Shown in pieces: positions 1-6,364 of a stretch of DNA of 6,509 nt. The position numbers and the translations under genes are program-made. The notes under the pieces are model-generated. The model was not told the DNA's origin. It did not search any database and saw only the letters and a program-made list of their open reading frames with translations. The DNA comes from Verrucomicrobia bacterium UBA6354 (lineage in GTDB: Bacteria; Verrucomicrobiota; Kiritimatiellia; RFP12; UBA1067), in assembly GCA_002440145.1 (NCBI GenBank), contig DJRS01000077.1:2671-9179 (forward strand). Direction: 5' to 3'. How positions within the stretch are numbered: the first letter of the stretch is position 1; the number at the start of each line of letters is the position of its first letter.

Positions 1-710
1 AGATAGCCCGGAAAGGAGACGCTTTTCGCAATGCCGAGCTTGTCCGCCAAACGCCGAAGTCTCGCCTGCTCCTGGGGTTTCCCGGTCCCGGCGAGGACGA
101 GTTCCGCGGACGGAACGCGCCGTTTGAGGCGCGCAAAGGCGCGAATGAGCAGATCCTGCCTCTTGTCCTTGTGGAAGGCGGCGGGATAGAGGATGACGGG
201 ATCGGCGGACGGAGGGAGCGGGTCGATTCCGGGCGCGGCATTGCCGATCGCCCGAACCACTCCCTTATAGCGGAGGAGCCTGCGCGCCAAATCGACATAC
301 CCCGGCAAAAGCACCTGAATCGCCGCGCACCGCCGCAGCGCCCGCTTCGTGCGCGCGTTCCGCACCCACCGCCGCGGCTTGAAGGCGCCGGGCGGATAGA
401 TGTGGAACTGCTGGACGACCGGCGCCGGAAACTTCGCCGGAAACGCCGCGGCCAGGTCGTTTATCTCGTCCGTCCCCGTCGAGAGAATCACGTCCGGACG
501 CGTCTCTTCGATAGCCGTACGCAGGGCATCCACGGAAAGCGGAATGCGTTTCAATTGCACGCGCGAATCGACCGGGCAGGACAGCGCGCCGGCGGCGTCG
601 GTCGCCAAAACGGTCTCATGTGCCGCGGCCAGCAGCCCGCAAAGCGTGCAAACGGCGCGATCCGCGCCGCGGCCCGTCGTCAGATTGTTCTTGTAGACGA
701 GTATCCTCAC
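1..710 (-). CDS. GT4-like glycosyltransferase (family 1 GT-B fold), C-terminus outside window
   Basis: The first 236 codons of a retaining-type GT-B glycosyltransferase are visible. Such enzymes transfer a sugar from a nucleotide donor to a glycan, lipid or protein acceptor on the cytoplasmic side. The start resembles GT4 N-domains (RILVYKNNLTTGRGADR), with an Asp-rich first half (RPDVILSTGTDE at about 72-83). The second Rossmann domain begins near residue 170 with VILYPAAFHKDKRQDLLIRAF and continues with ELVLAGTGKPQEQARLRRLA and SVSFPGY, the usual Glycos_transf_1 (PF00534) layout. The donor-binding E-x7-E region should lie beyond the left edge and cannot be checked. The start is GTG at 708-710. 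Its last two bases form the TGA of the upstream aminotransferase (GTGA overlap), which argues strongly for this start and for coupled translation, although no clear ribosome binding site is seen. Donor and acceptor are unknown; wall glycan, lipopolysaccharide or exopolysaccharide would all fit. Confidence 0.85.
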   Translation of the reverse strand, partial: MRILVYKNNLTTGRGADRAVCTLCGLLAAAHETVLATDAAGALSCPVDSRVQLKRIPLSVDALRTAIEETRPDVILSTGTDEINDLAAAFPAKFPAPVVQQFHIYPPGAFKPRRWVRNARTKRALRRCAAIQVLLPGYVDLARRLLRYKGVVRAIGNAAPGIDPLPPSADPVILYPAAFHKDKRQDLLIRAFARLKRRVPSAELVLAGTGKPQEQARLRRLADKLGIAKSVSFPGY

Positions 711-1879
711 AACTTGCGACCAAGCATGTCGGCGAAGCGCGCCATGGCTTTTTGGAGCTTTTCCAGGCTCGTCGCGTAGCTTATGCGCACATAGCCCCGT
801 CCACATTCGCCGAACGCCTCGCCCGGCACGCAGGCGACTCCATGTTCCTTCAAGAGCCGCATGGCGAAATCCTCGCTCGTAAGCCCAGAGGAACGCACAT
901 CTGGGAAGAGGTAGAACGCACCCTTGGGCATCAGCGTCTTCAACCCCAGCCCATTCAAGGCCGGCACGAGATAATCGCGGCGCTTCTTGTACTCTCGGCG
1001 CATCCGCGCCACGTCCGCATCCCCGAAGTCCATGGCTTCCACGCCCGCCGCCTGCGCCAATGTCGGGGCGGACATGATGCCGTACTGGTGGATCTTCATC
1101 ATCGCGTCGATGATGTCCGTCGGTCCGCAGGCGTAGCCGAGACGGTAGCCCGTCATGGCCCACGACTTCGAAAAGCCGTTCAGCAGAATGACGCGGTCGC
1201 GGTATTCGGGGAAGGACGTAAAGGAACAGAGCTTGTCGCCGTCCGCCGCGTCGTAGTTGAGTTCGCTGTAGACTTCGTCCGCCAGCAGGATGATGTCATG
1301 GCGCTTGCAGAAGTCCAAGATGGCGAGATAATCTTCCCTCGCCAAGGTCGCCCCGGTCGGATTGCAGGGGAAGTTCAGGAGGAGGGCCTTCGTGCGCGGC
1401 GTGACCTTCTTTTCCAGCGCCGCGACGGTCAGGCGGAAGGCATCCTCCGCGCGCGTCTCCACCGCCACGGGCACGCCATGGGCGAGGCGGATCGTCGGGC
1501 CGTAGCTCACGAAGCACGGCTCGTGGTAAAGAACCTCGTCGCCCGGCGAACAGAGTGCGCGGATGGCGAGGTCGATCGCCTCCGAAACGCCCACCGTGAC
1601 GAGGATCTCCTTCCGCCAATCGAATGTCGCGTCGAACCGCCGCGTCAAATAGCGCGCGATCGCCTGGCGGATCTCGGGTGTACCGAGATTGGAGGTGTAG
1701 TGCGTGCCGCCGTTCTCGAGACAGGTCACCGCGGCGCGCGAAATGTGCCACGGCGTATCGAAGTCCGGTTCGCCCACGCCGAGCGAGATGACGTCCTTGG
1801 ACTGGGCGACAATGTCGAAAAACTTGCGGATGCCGCTTTTGGGCAGTTCGGCGACATGCGGAGCGACACGGGCTTTCAT
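707..1879 (-). CDS. PLP-dependent class I/II aminotransferase, PatA-like
   Basis: This is a 390-residue cytoplasmic fold-type I aminotransferase, full length for the aspartate aminotransferase family. Visible landmarks are ISLGVGEPDFDTP (31-43), YTSNLGTPEIR (61-71), NPTG (173-176), the cofactor Asp201 and Tyr204 in DEVYSEL, the Schiff-base Lys238 in NGFSKSWAMTGYRLGY with Arg246, and the C-terminal carboxylate-binding Arg365 in GYVRIS. By recall, the EVYSELNYD, TSEDFAMRLL and HGVACVPGEAF stretches are closest to Bacillus PatA, an N-acetyl-LL-diaminopimelate aminotransferase of the lysine/diaminopimelate route. Aspartate or aromatic aminotransferase activity is possible, since this subgroup is poorly specific. 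The ATG overlaps the coaD stop (ATGA at 1876-1879). A run of six Gs at 1886-1891, six bases upstream, can serve as the ribosome binding site. A diaminopimelate role would suit a region with other cell-wall genes, but that is inference. Confidence 0.93.
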   Translation of the reverse strand: MKARVAPHVAELPKSGIRKFFDIVAQSKDVISLGVGEPDFDTPWHISRAAVTCLENGGTHYTSNLGTPEIRQAIARYLTRRFDATFDWRKEILVTVGVSEAIDLAIRALCSPGDEVLYHEPCFVSYGPTIRLAHGVPVAVETRAEDAFRLTVAALEKKVTPRTKALLLNFPCNPTGATLAREDYLAILDFCKRHDIILLADEVYSELNYDAADGDKLCSFTSFPEYRDRVILLNGFSKSWAMTGYRLGYACGPTDIIDAMMKIHQYGIMSAPTLAQAAGVEAMDFGDADVARMRREYKKRRDYLVPALNGLGLKTLMPKGAFYLFPDVRSSGLTSEDFAMRLLKEHGVACVPGEAFGECGRGYVRISYATSLEKLQKAMARFADMLGRKL

Positions 1880-2388
1880 TGCACGCCCCCCATCCGCTCC
1901 GCGCGTTTCGCCGCGAGACGCCGCTCCACGGCGGGCGTCACGAACGGCGCCGTATCCCCGCCGAAACTCGCCAGCTCCCGGACCGTCGAAGCCGTCACGT
2001 AGGCAAGCTGGGCGCTCGGCATCAGGAAGAGCGTCTCCAAATCGCCCGAGAGCCGCCGGTTGGTGAAGGCAAGCTGCGACTCGTACTCGAAATCGCTGTA
2101 GGCCCGCACGCCGCGCAAGACAATCCGCGCGCCCGCATCCCGGCAGAAATCGACCAGCAATCCGTCCAGCCGGCGGACTTCCACATTCGCGAGCGCCGCC
2201 GCCGCGACATCTTCGCGGATCATATCCATGCGCTCCTCCGCCGGGAACAGCGCATATTTCTTCGTACTGGTGGCCGCCACGGCGACAATGATCTTGTCGA
2301 ACAGGCGCGCGGCGCGCACGATAAGGTCGAAGTGACCCTTCGTCATGGGATCGAACGTCCCGGGATAGACTGCTATCTTCTCAGACAT
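1876..2388 (-). CDS. coaD: Phosphopantetheine adenylyltransferase
   Basis: CoaD transfers AMP from ATP to 4'-phosphopantetheine to give dephospho-CoA, the penultimate step of coenzyme A synthesis, in the cytoplasm. The 170-residue protein opens with the family signature AVYPGTFDPMTKGHFDLIVRA, with the nucleotidyltransferase T/HxGH motif as TKGH (16-19, catalytic His19). It continues with the diagnostic VLRGVRAYSDFEYESQLAFTNRRL stretch and ends with the ATP-binding YVTASTVRELASFGGDTAPFV. Family members are about 160 residues, so this is full length with a slightly long basic tail. The reading frame stays open to an ATG at 2448, but the start at 2388 puts the signature at the N-terminus as in known CoaD proteins. 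The upstream extension would cover a promoter. This gene leads a second transcription unit, with the aminotransferase starting inside its stop codon. No Shine-Dalgarno sequence precedes the start. Confidence 0.96.
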   Translation of the reverse strand: MSEKIAVYPGTFDPMTKGHFDLIVRAARLFDKIIVAVAATSTKKYALFPAEERMDMIREDVAAAALANVEVRRLDGLLVDFCRDAGARIVLRGVRAYSDFEYESQLAFTNRRLSGDLETLFLMPSAQLAYVTASTVRELASFGGDTAPFVTPAVERRLAAKRAERMGGVQ

Positions 2389-2395
2389 GTCCACT

Positions 2396-2404
2396 ATTAT
2401 ACCA
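2396..2404 (-). promoter_or_regulatory. Extended -10 promoter for the coaD unit, possibly leaderless
   Basis: On the minus strand the sequence TGGTATAAT carries a perfect TATAAT (2396-2401) preceded by a TGn extension (2402-2404). The hexamer 17 bases upstream (TTCCGT, 2419-2424) is a poor -35, as expected for an extended -10 promoter. Only seven bases, AGTGGAC, separate TATAAT from the coaD ATG. The usual start site would then fall at or next to the A of the ATG, giving a leaderless or nearly leaderless mRNA. The absence of a Shine-Dalgarno sequence agrees with this. Confidence 0.65.
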
Positions 2405-2424
2405 TATCCAGCCGCCGGACGGAA

Positions 2425-2457
2425 TAGGGCAGACGCCGCCGAACGCAATTTGCCCTA
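2425..2457. repeat. Inverted repeat spanning the carboxypeptidase stop codon
   Basis: TAGGGCA (2425-2431) and TGCCCTA (2451-2457) are perfect 7-base inverted arms separated by 19 bases. On the minus strand the upstream arm begins with the TAG stop of the carboxypeptidase gene. No T-run follows on either strand, so a classical intrinsic terminator is not supported. It could protect the 3' end of the upstream mRNA, weakly attenuate read-through, or bind a regulator just upstream of the coaD promoter. Confidence 0.5.
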
Positions 2458-3396
2458 CCAGGCGAGCGCGTCCAGGGCGCTTGCCAGGAGATTGCGGGCC
2501 GTTTCGTCGCGCGTCGCCGCCTTTGCGGCTCCCAGAACGACGACGATCGCACGGCGGTTCTTGCGCGTGCCTGTCAAGACGATGGAACTGCCGCCAAGGT
2601 CGATATAGCCGGTTTTGAGCCCGTCCACGGCTTCCGTTCCGTCCGGATTGAACACCTTCAGGTTCTTTTTCACCATGATGTTGTTGTGGTTGAAGATGAC
2701 GGCCGGCTTCCATTCGCGCGCGCTCTTCCCCCGTACGGGAACCGGAACGCGCACTTTGGCGCTTTTGAGGGAGGAGTAGTCCAATATTTCGGGATGCTCT
2801 TTCAGCAAAGCGCGGGCCAGTTTCGCGAGATCCGAGCAGGTCGAGACGTTATACCGCCTGTCCGAGCGCGGCCAGGGCGGCATGCCGTTTGGATTGTAAT
2901 AGACCGTATCCTTCATCCCCAACGCCTGCGCACGCGCATTCATGCGCGCAACAAACGAAGGGACGTCCCCGGCGCAAGCCTCGGCCAGGAAAATCGCTCC
3001 GTCGTTTGCGCTCTTCACCATGAGAAAAACAAGCAGCTCGCGCACGGCGAGCCGCTCTCCGGCCCGCATGCCTATGCAACTGGGCTTGCGCAGCTCAACG
3101 TCTTCTTTCGTCCGCGTGGGCGAAGCCGTCACCATCGTGTCGAGCGAAAGACGCCCTTCCTTTATGGCATCCAGCGCCAAATAGGCCGTCATGATTTTCG
3201 TCACGCTCGCCGGATACCCTTTCGCGTCGGCATGGTCGGCGAAAAGCACGCGCCCCGAGTCGGCGTCCACGGCGATCGCGCCGACATAGGGCTCCGTCGC
3301 CCGGTGCGCGGATCTCTCCGCGGCGGACGCGGCGGAGAGACCGGCAAGCGCGAGCAGGACGAGCGCGCGGCGGACAGCACGTTTCGGAACCGTCAT
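2455..3396 (-). CDS. Secreted serine-type D-Ala-D-Ala carboxypeptidase (DacA-like, peptidase S11)
   Basis: This low-molecular-weight penicillin-binding protein of 313 residues should remove the terminal D-Ala from peptidoglycan stem peptides outside the inner membrane. It has a signal peptide: basic KRAVRR (5-10), hydrophobic ALVLLALAGL (11-20) and an A-x-A-type cleavage zone near 23-26. All three catalytic motifs are present: SVTK (Ser64 nucleophile, Lys67), SAN (129-131) and KTG (261-263). The gap between SxN and KTG is longer than in E. coli PBP5. The protein ends about 50 residues after KTG, without the C-terminal beta domain and amphipathic anchor of PBP5, so it may be released or held by partners. 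Three mature-part cysteines (107, 141, 187) could form a disulfide. The frame stays open further upstream, but that stretch is a shadow of the EIIA gene. The ATG at 3394-3396 overlaps the EIIA stop (ATGA) and gives the signal peptide. Confidence 0.93.
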   Translation of the reverse strand: MTVPKRAVRRALVLLALAGLSAASAAERSAHRATEPYVGAIAVDADSGRVLFADHADAKGYPASVTKIMTAYLALDAIKEGRLSLDTMVTASPTRTKEDVELRKPSCIGMRAGERLAVRELLVFLMVKSANDGAIFLAEACAGDVPSFVARMNARAQALGMKDTVYYNPNGMPPWPRSDRRYNVSTCSDLAKLARALLKEHPEILDYSSLKSAKVRVPVPVRGKSAREWKPAVIFNHNNIMVKKNLKVFNPDGTEAVDGLKTGYIDLGGSSIVLTGTRKNRRAIVVVLGAAKAATRDETARNLLASALDALAW

Positions 3397-4220
3397 CTGA
3401 TGGTGCGGTGCGTCGCCTTCACAAGGCTCCGCCAGAGCGCGCCCGCATTCTTCGCCGCGAGCGCGGCATCGTAGTTTTCCTTCTTGTCGTAAGCCTGCAT
3501 GATGCCCGACATGAGACGCAGGTAGAACGCCGAGACCGCGACGGGGATCGCCGACAGGAAGACAATGTGGACCTTCTCGCCGTCCCAATCGATGCCCTTG
3601 TGCGAGACGCCCATGGCCATCGTCAGCGCACCGCCCTCCACGCCGCGCACGTGCGGGAAGGCGATGCCGCCCCCCAAGGCGGTGGAAAGGACGTTCTCGC
3701 GCTGGATCGCCGCCGAAACCATCGCTTCCGCGTTGGAAATGAACTTGTTCTGCTCCATGCGCAAGGCCAGCTCGGCGATCGCCTCCTCGCGCGTCGCGGC
3801 CTTCAGCCCGGAGATGACGAGCTCTTCGGCGCTGAAACGCGAAATGCCCGTCTTGACGTCGTCGCGTTCGCCCTTTTCGGCGATATTCGCGGGTTCGTCC
3901 GCGGCCGTCGCGAAAAGGATGCGGCCGCAGTTCGAACAGGTCACCAGATGCTGGGCCAGCCGGACTTGCTGCGCCTGGGCGATCGGCACCTGCATGCCGC
4001 ACACCGCGCAGCAGCCGTTCGTCATGGCCGAAATCACGATATGGCTCTTCTTGTAGAGGCGGTCGTACAGCCCGCGCACTTGCGGATCCAGCTTGCCGCC
4101 CAATTCGGCGATAATGTCGTTCAGCGTGTCCAGCCGGCTGCCGTCGCCGGTTTGATGGTGTTCGTCGCGCGTAAGGACGAGCTCCTGCAATTGGCGAAGC
4201 GTATTAATCTGACTTTTCAT
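3393..4220 (-). CDS. Zinc-ribbon (zf-RING_7/DUF164-like) protein fused to a PTS EIIA type-2 (PtsN-like) domain
   Basis: This 275-residue protein has two recognisable parts. Residues 1-60 look helical and coiled-coil-like. Residues 61-105 form a C4 zinc ribbon with Cys71-x2-Cys74 and Cys95-x2-Cys98, ending in SNCGRILF. That pattern matches, by recall, the C-terminal ribbon of the coiled-coil DUF164/CdsZ-type family. Residues about 125-275 form a fructose/nitrogen-class EIIA domain, with the phosphoacceptor His190 in ALGGGIAFPHVRG and a typical LSAIPVAVSAFYLRLMSGI helix region. EIIA domains accept phosphate from HPr and either pass it to EIIB or, as in PtsN, act as regulators. No EIIB, EIIC, HPr or EI is in the window, so a regulatory role is more likely than sugar uptake. 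The ribbon may bind nucleic acid or a partner. The ATG at 4218-4220 overlaps the metalloregulator stop (ATGA). Confidence 0.88.
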   Translation of the reverse strand: MKSQINTLRQLQELVLTRDEHHQTGDGSRLDTLNDIIAELGGKLDPQVRGLYDRLYKKSHIVISAMTNGCCAVCGMQVPIAQAQQVRLAQHLVTCSNCGRILFATAADEPANIAEKGERDDVKTGISRFSAEELVISGLKAATREEAIAELALRMEQNKFISNAEAMVSAAIQRENVLSTALGGGIAFPHVRGVEGGALTMAMGVSHKGIDWDGEKVHIVFLSAIPVAVSAFYLRLMSGIMQAYDKKENYDAALAAKNAGALWRSLVKATHRTIR

Positions 4221-4585
4221 TGTTTTGATGACCCTTCGGTAAACAAGCGGATTTGTTCCATCGTCTCTGCGGAGAGAACGTGTTCCATGCGGCACGCATC
4301 CCGGTCGGCGATCTCTTCGGTGACCCCCAGCTTGAGCAGGAAGTCGCGGAGAAGGAGATGGCGGCCCAGAATGAGCTTGGCGACCTGCGTTCCCTTGCGC
4401 GTCGGCAAGATGGCCTCGTACGGTTCCTGCGTCACAAGCCCCAGATCCTTCAATTCGCGGATGGCCTTGACGACGCTGGGCATCTTCACGTTCAGCTTCT
4501 CGGCGACATCGTGCACGTACGCCCCCTTTTTGCTGCGCGCGAGAATATAGATTGTCTCGATGTAATCTTCCAGGCTCTGCGTCAC
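4217..4585 (-). CDS. DtxR/MntR-family metal-dependent transcriptional regulator
   Basis: The 122-residue protein matches short MntR-type regulators. It has an N-terminal winged helix (about 1-62: SLEDYIETIYIL, VHDVAEKLNVKMPSVVKAIRELKDLGLV, YEAILPTRKG) and a dimerisation/metal-binding domain (63-122: GRHLLLRDFLLKLGV, RDACRMEHVLS). There is no C-terminal SH3-like domain of DtxR/IdeR. Predicted metal ligands are Asp7, Glu10, His76, Cys98, Glu101 and His102. Family members bind Mn(II) or Fe(II) and repress metal uptake genes. Asp7 is as in MntR while Cys98 is as in DtxR/IdeR, so the metal is not decided. The start is GTG at 4583-4585, seven bases after AGGGGG. A TTG at 4589-4591 would overlap the upstream stop as TTGA but leaves too little room from that site. 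No metal transporter is adjacent. It is probably co-transcribed with nrdR. Confidence 0.92.
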   Translation of the reverse strand: MTQSLEDYIETIYILARSKKGAYVHDVAEKLNVKMPSVVKAIRELKDLGLVTQEPYEAILPTRKGTQVAKLILGRHLLLRDFLLKLGVTEEIADRDACRMEHVLSAETMEQIRLFTEGSSKQ

Positions 4586-4587
4586 GA

Positions 4588-5667
4588 TCAAACCCCCTGA
4601 CGTCCAAAAGGACTGGCGTCTTTCATTATCTGCGCGTACCGCAAGGCTGCCCACGCGTCGTCGAGCTGGACCGGGAAGGGCGCCGCGACACGCACCGTGT
4701 TGTAGACGCACTTCCAGAATGCGTCGGCCCCGTACAGCGAACCTTCCGGCAAAGCCACCCGCGTCTCCAGCACCTTGAAATCCTCGTGCAGGTCTTCCAG
4801 CGGCGGCGTGCGGACGGACGAACGCCGCCGCGGAAAGCTGTACGCCGGATCCACCGCCGTGAGCACGCCCTCGCGCGCGCCCGCCATCACGCGAAATTCG
4901 CCCAGCGTGCCGCGAATCGTGAACGAAGGTTCGCGGCAAGGCGCCAGAACGCCGCCATTGTACTCGATGTCCGCCGAGACGACGCCCCGCGTCTTGATGT
5001 TCGCGTGGACGTAGTCCTCCGAATCGCCAAGCGACGTCACGCGCTTCAGATCGCTCCACATCTGGAACGGCGGCATGGGCAAAAGCTTGAGCGTCTGCAT
5101 GATCAAGTCCGTCATGGCATAATAGCAGGCCCCGCCCCCCAGCCGCTTGACCGTCTGCCAGTCGTCGCGGCGCACGTAATCCTCCTGCCGCACGCGGATG
5201 GAATAGATTTCGCCGATGCGCGGATCCAGCATCATCTGCCGCGCAAGCAGAAAGTCCGGCGCGAAAAGCCCGCGCTGGACGGGCAGCAAGCGCCCTTTCG
5301 ACTTCTGGACGGCGCCGCGCAGAATGCGCGTCTCGTCCTCCGATGTCGCCAGCGGCGTCTCCAGCAACGTCCAGAATCCGCGATCCAAAGCCTGCATGGC
5401 GTGCTTCACGTGGTCCGCCGTCGGCGTTGTGACGTCCACTATGTCGATTTCCCGCTCGTCCAGCATGTCCGGATATTGCCGGAACATGCGGCATTCCGGG
5501 AAGTCCTTGGCTATCAAGTCGCGCCGCTCGCGCATAAGATCGCATGCCGCCACAACCCGGAAAAGGGAAGGATACTTCTTGAAGACGGGATAGTGTTCTT
5601 CGAAGAAGGTCCGCCCCAGCCCCATCAAGGCTATGCGCACGGGTGGTCGTTGGTAGTTCACTATCAT
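4588..5667 (-). CDS. Gfo/Idh/MocA-family oxidoreductase-like protein with altered catalytic residues
   Basis: The 359-residue protein has the size and layout of this family. The N-terminal Rossmann domain starts IALMGLGRTFFEEHYPVF (12-29), followed by VVAACDL (38-44), IDIVDVTTPTADHVKHAMQAL (74-94) and a C-terminal alpha/beta domain with RLGGGACYYAMTDLIM (175-190). Active members are NAD(P)-dependent dehydrogenases of sugars or related compounds. Three expected features differ here. The glycine motif is GLGRTF instead of GxGxxG. The EKP motif is ETP (Thr replaces the conserved Lys, 103-105). The His of the GGGxxxDxGxHxxD segment aligns with Asp187, and neither flanking Asp is kept. Loss of dehydrogenase activity, or a changed reaction, is therefore likely; binding or regulatory use is possible. 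The ATG at 5665-5667 overlaps the nrdR stop (ATGA). Two bases separate its stop from the next GTG. The substrate cannot be told. Confidence 0.85.
   Translation of the reverse strand: MIVNYQRPPVRIALMGLGRTFFEEHYPVFKKYPSLFRVVAACDLMRERRDLIAKDFPECRMFRQYPDMLDEREIDIVDVTTPTADHVKHAMQALDRGFWTLLETPLATSEDETRILRGAVQKSKGRLLPVQRGLFAPDFLLARQMMLDPRIGEIYSIRVRQEDYVRRDDWQTVKRLGGGACYYAMTDLIMQTLKLLPMPPFQMWSDLKRVTSLGDSEDYVHANIKTRGVVSADIEYNGGVLAPCREPSFTIRGTLGEFRVMAGAREGVLTAVDPAYSFPRRRSSVRTPPLEDLHEDFKVLETRVALPEGSLYGADAFWKCVYNTVRVAAPFPVQLDDAWAALRYAQIMKDASPFGRQGV
4593..4598 (-). promoter_or_regulatory. Ribosome binding site deciding the regulator start
   Basis: AGGGGG on the minus strand lies seven bases before the GTG at 4585, a good spacing, and only one base before the alternative TTG at 4591. 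It lies inside the end of the upstream oxidoreductase gene and supports the GTG start. Confidence 0.6.
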
Positions 5668-6107
5668 TTCTTTACAATCTCCGTTATGGCCGAGAGAAAC
5701 TGCGCGACATCCGTAAATTGGCGATAAACGCTCGCAAAACGCACGTACGCGACTTCGTCGACGTCGTGCAACTCCTTCATGACCAGTTCGGCAATGGCGT
5801 CGGAAGGCGCCTCGTCGCCGTCTAGCGCCACGACGACATGGTCGATCATCGTCCGGATCTGGTCGTCGCTCACGGGGCGCTTTCCGCATGCGCGCCGGAT
5901 GGCCTTGTCAAGCTTCTGGCGATCGAACGCCTGGCGCCTCCCGTCCCGCTTGATGACAAGCAAGCCCTCGCGGTCGATTTCCTCGTAGGTCGTGAAACGA
6001 TAACCGCAGGCAAGGCACTCCCGGCGGCGGCGAATAGCCGCGCCGTCGCGCGCCGTGCGCGAATCAAGGACTTTATCGTCCGCAACTCCACATTTCGGGC
6101 ACTTCAT
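5664..6107 (-). CDS. nrdR: Transcriptional repressor NrdR
   Basis: NrdR represses ribonucleotide reductase operons by binding NrdR boxes in response to ATP/dATP. The 147-residue protein is the normal family length and very well conserved. An N-terminal zinc ribbon (MKCPKCG, Cys3/Cys6; ECLACGYRFTTYE, Cys31/Cys34) encloses the DNA-contacting DSRTARDGAAIRRRRE segment. An ATP-cone domain follows (about 49-140: LLVIKRDGRRQAFDRQKLDKAI, VAYVRFASVYRQF). The ATG at 6105-6107 follows AAAGAGAG (6111-6118) at three bases, a close but usable ribosome binding site. It leads the five-gene run, with a strong promoter about 34 bases upstream of the ATG. No ribonucleotide reductase gene is in the window and I see no convincing NrdR box here, so its targets lie elsewhere. 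It should be zinc- and nucleotide-binding in the cytoplasm. Confidence 0.98.
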   Translation of the reverse strand: MKCPKCGVADDKVLDSRTARDGAAIRRRRECLACGYRFTTYEEIDREGLLVIKRDGRRQAFDRQKLDKAIRRACGKRPVSDDQIRTMIDHVVVALDGDEAPSDAIAELVMKELHDVDEVAYVRFASVYRQFTDVAQFLSAITEIVKK

Positions 6108-6140
6108 TATCTCTCTTTATTCGACTGCCATTTGCCGTAT

Positions 6141-6169
6141 ATTATACCGAAAGATATCGAAGAATTCAA
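6141..6169 (-). promoter_or_regulatory. Sigma70-type promoter of the nrdR operon
   Basis: On the minus strand TTGAAT (6164-6169) and TATAAT (6141-6146) are separated by exactly 17 bases. That is five of six matches to the -35 consensus and six of six to the -10. A start site about seven bases on, near 6134, gives a leader of roughly 27 bases that contains the AAAGAGAG ribosome binding site. This is the best promoter in the window and probably serves all five genes down to the carboxypeptidase. Confidence 0.85.
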
Positions 6170-6364
6170 GTCTAAACGTGAAAATCGCCGCACCGGAAAG
6201 CGTACAACAGGGTAAGACTCCCGGGACAGGTCGTTCCGATGGATGGAGAGCGAGAGCCCAAAAGAAGAAGGACAGACCGCGAAAGCGGAAGGCTAGAACC
6301 CGCAATGGAAACCGGCATCCCGCTTCGGGGCGTTTTGACCCCCTCTCGGCCGCACAAAGCAGGC

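Noticed and set aside
620..2002. Long plus-strand open frame opposite the aminotransferase and coaD
   Set aside because: It is Arg/His/Ala-rich without any recognisable domain and lies antisense to well-supported genes; GC-rich codon bias leaves such frames open. The same applies to the plus-strand frames at 2686-3474, 3408-4550 and 4552-5727.
2389..2448. Upstream ATG extending coaD by 20 residues
   Set aside because: The extension has no family match, would cover the TATAAT promoter and the carboxypeptidase stop region, and moves the nucleotidyltransferase motif away from its normal N-terminal place.
4589..4591. TTG start for the metalloregulator giving a TTGA overlap
   Set aside because: It fits the overlap habit of the operon, but AGGGGG would be only one base away, while GTG at 4585 has a seven-base spacing.
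6107..6170. NrdR box for autoregulation of nrdR
   Set aside because: The AT-rich stretch around the -10 region does not show a pair of the ACAC-ATAT-GTGT type boxes, and nrdR autoregulation is not general in the family.
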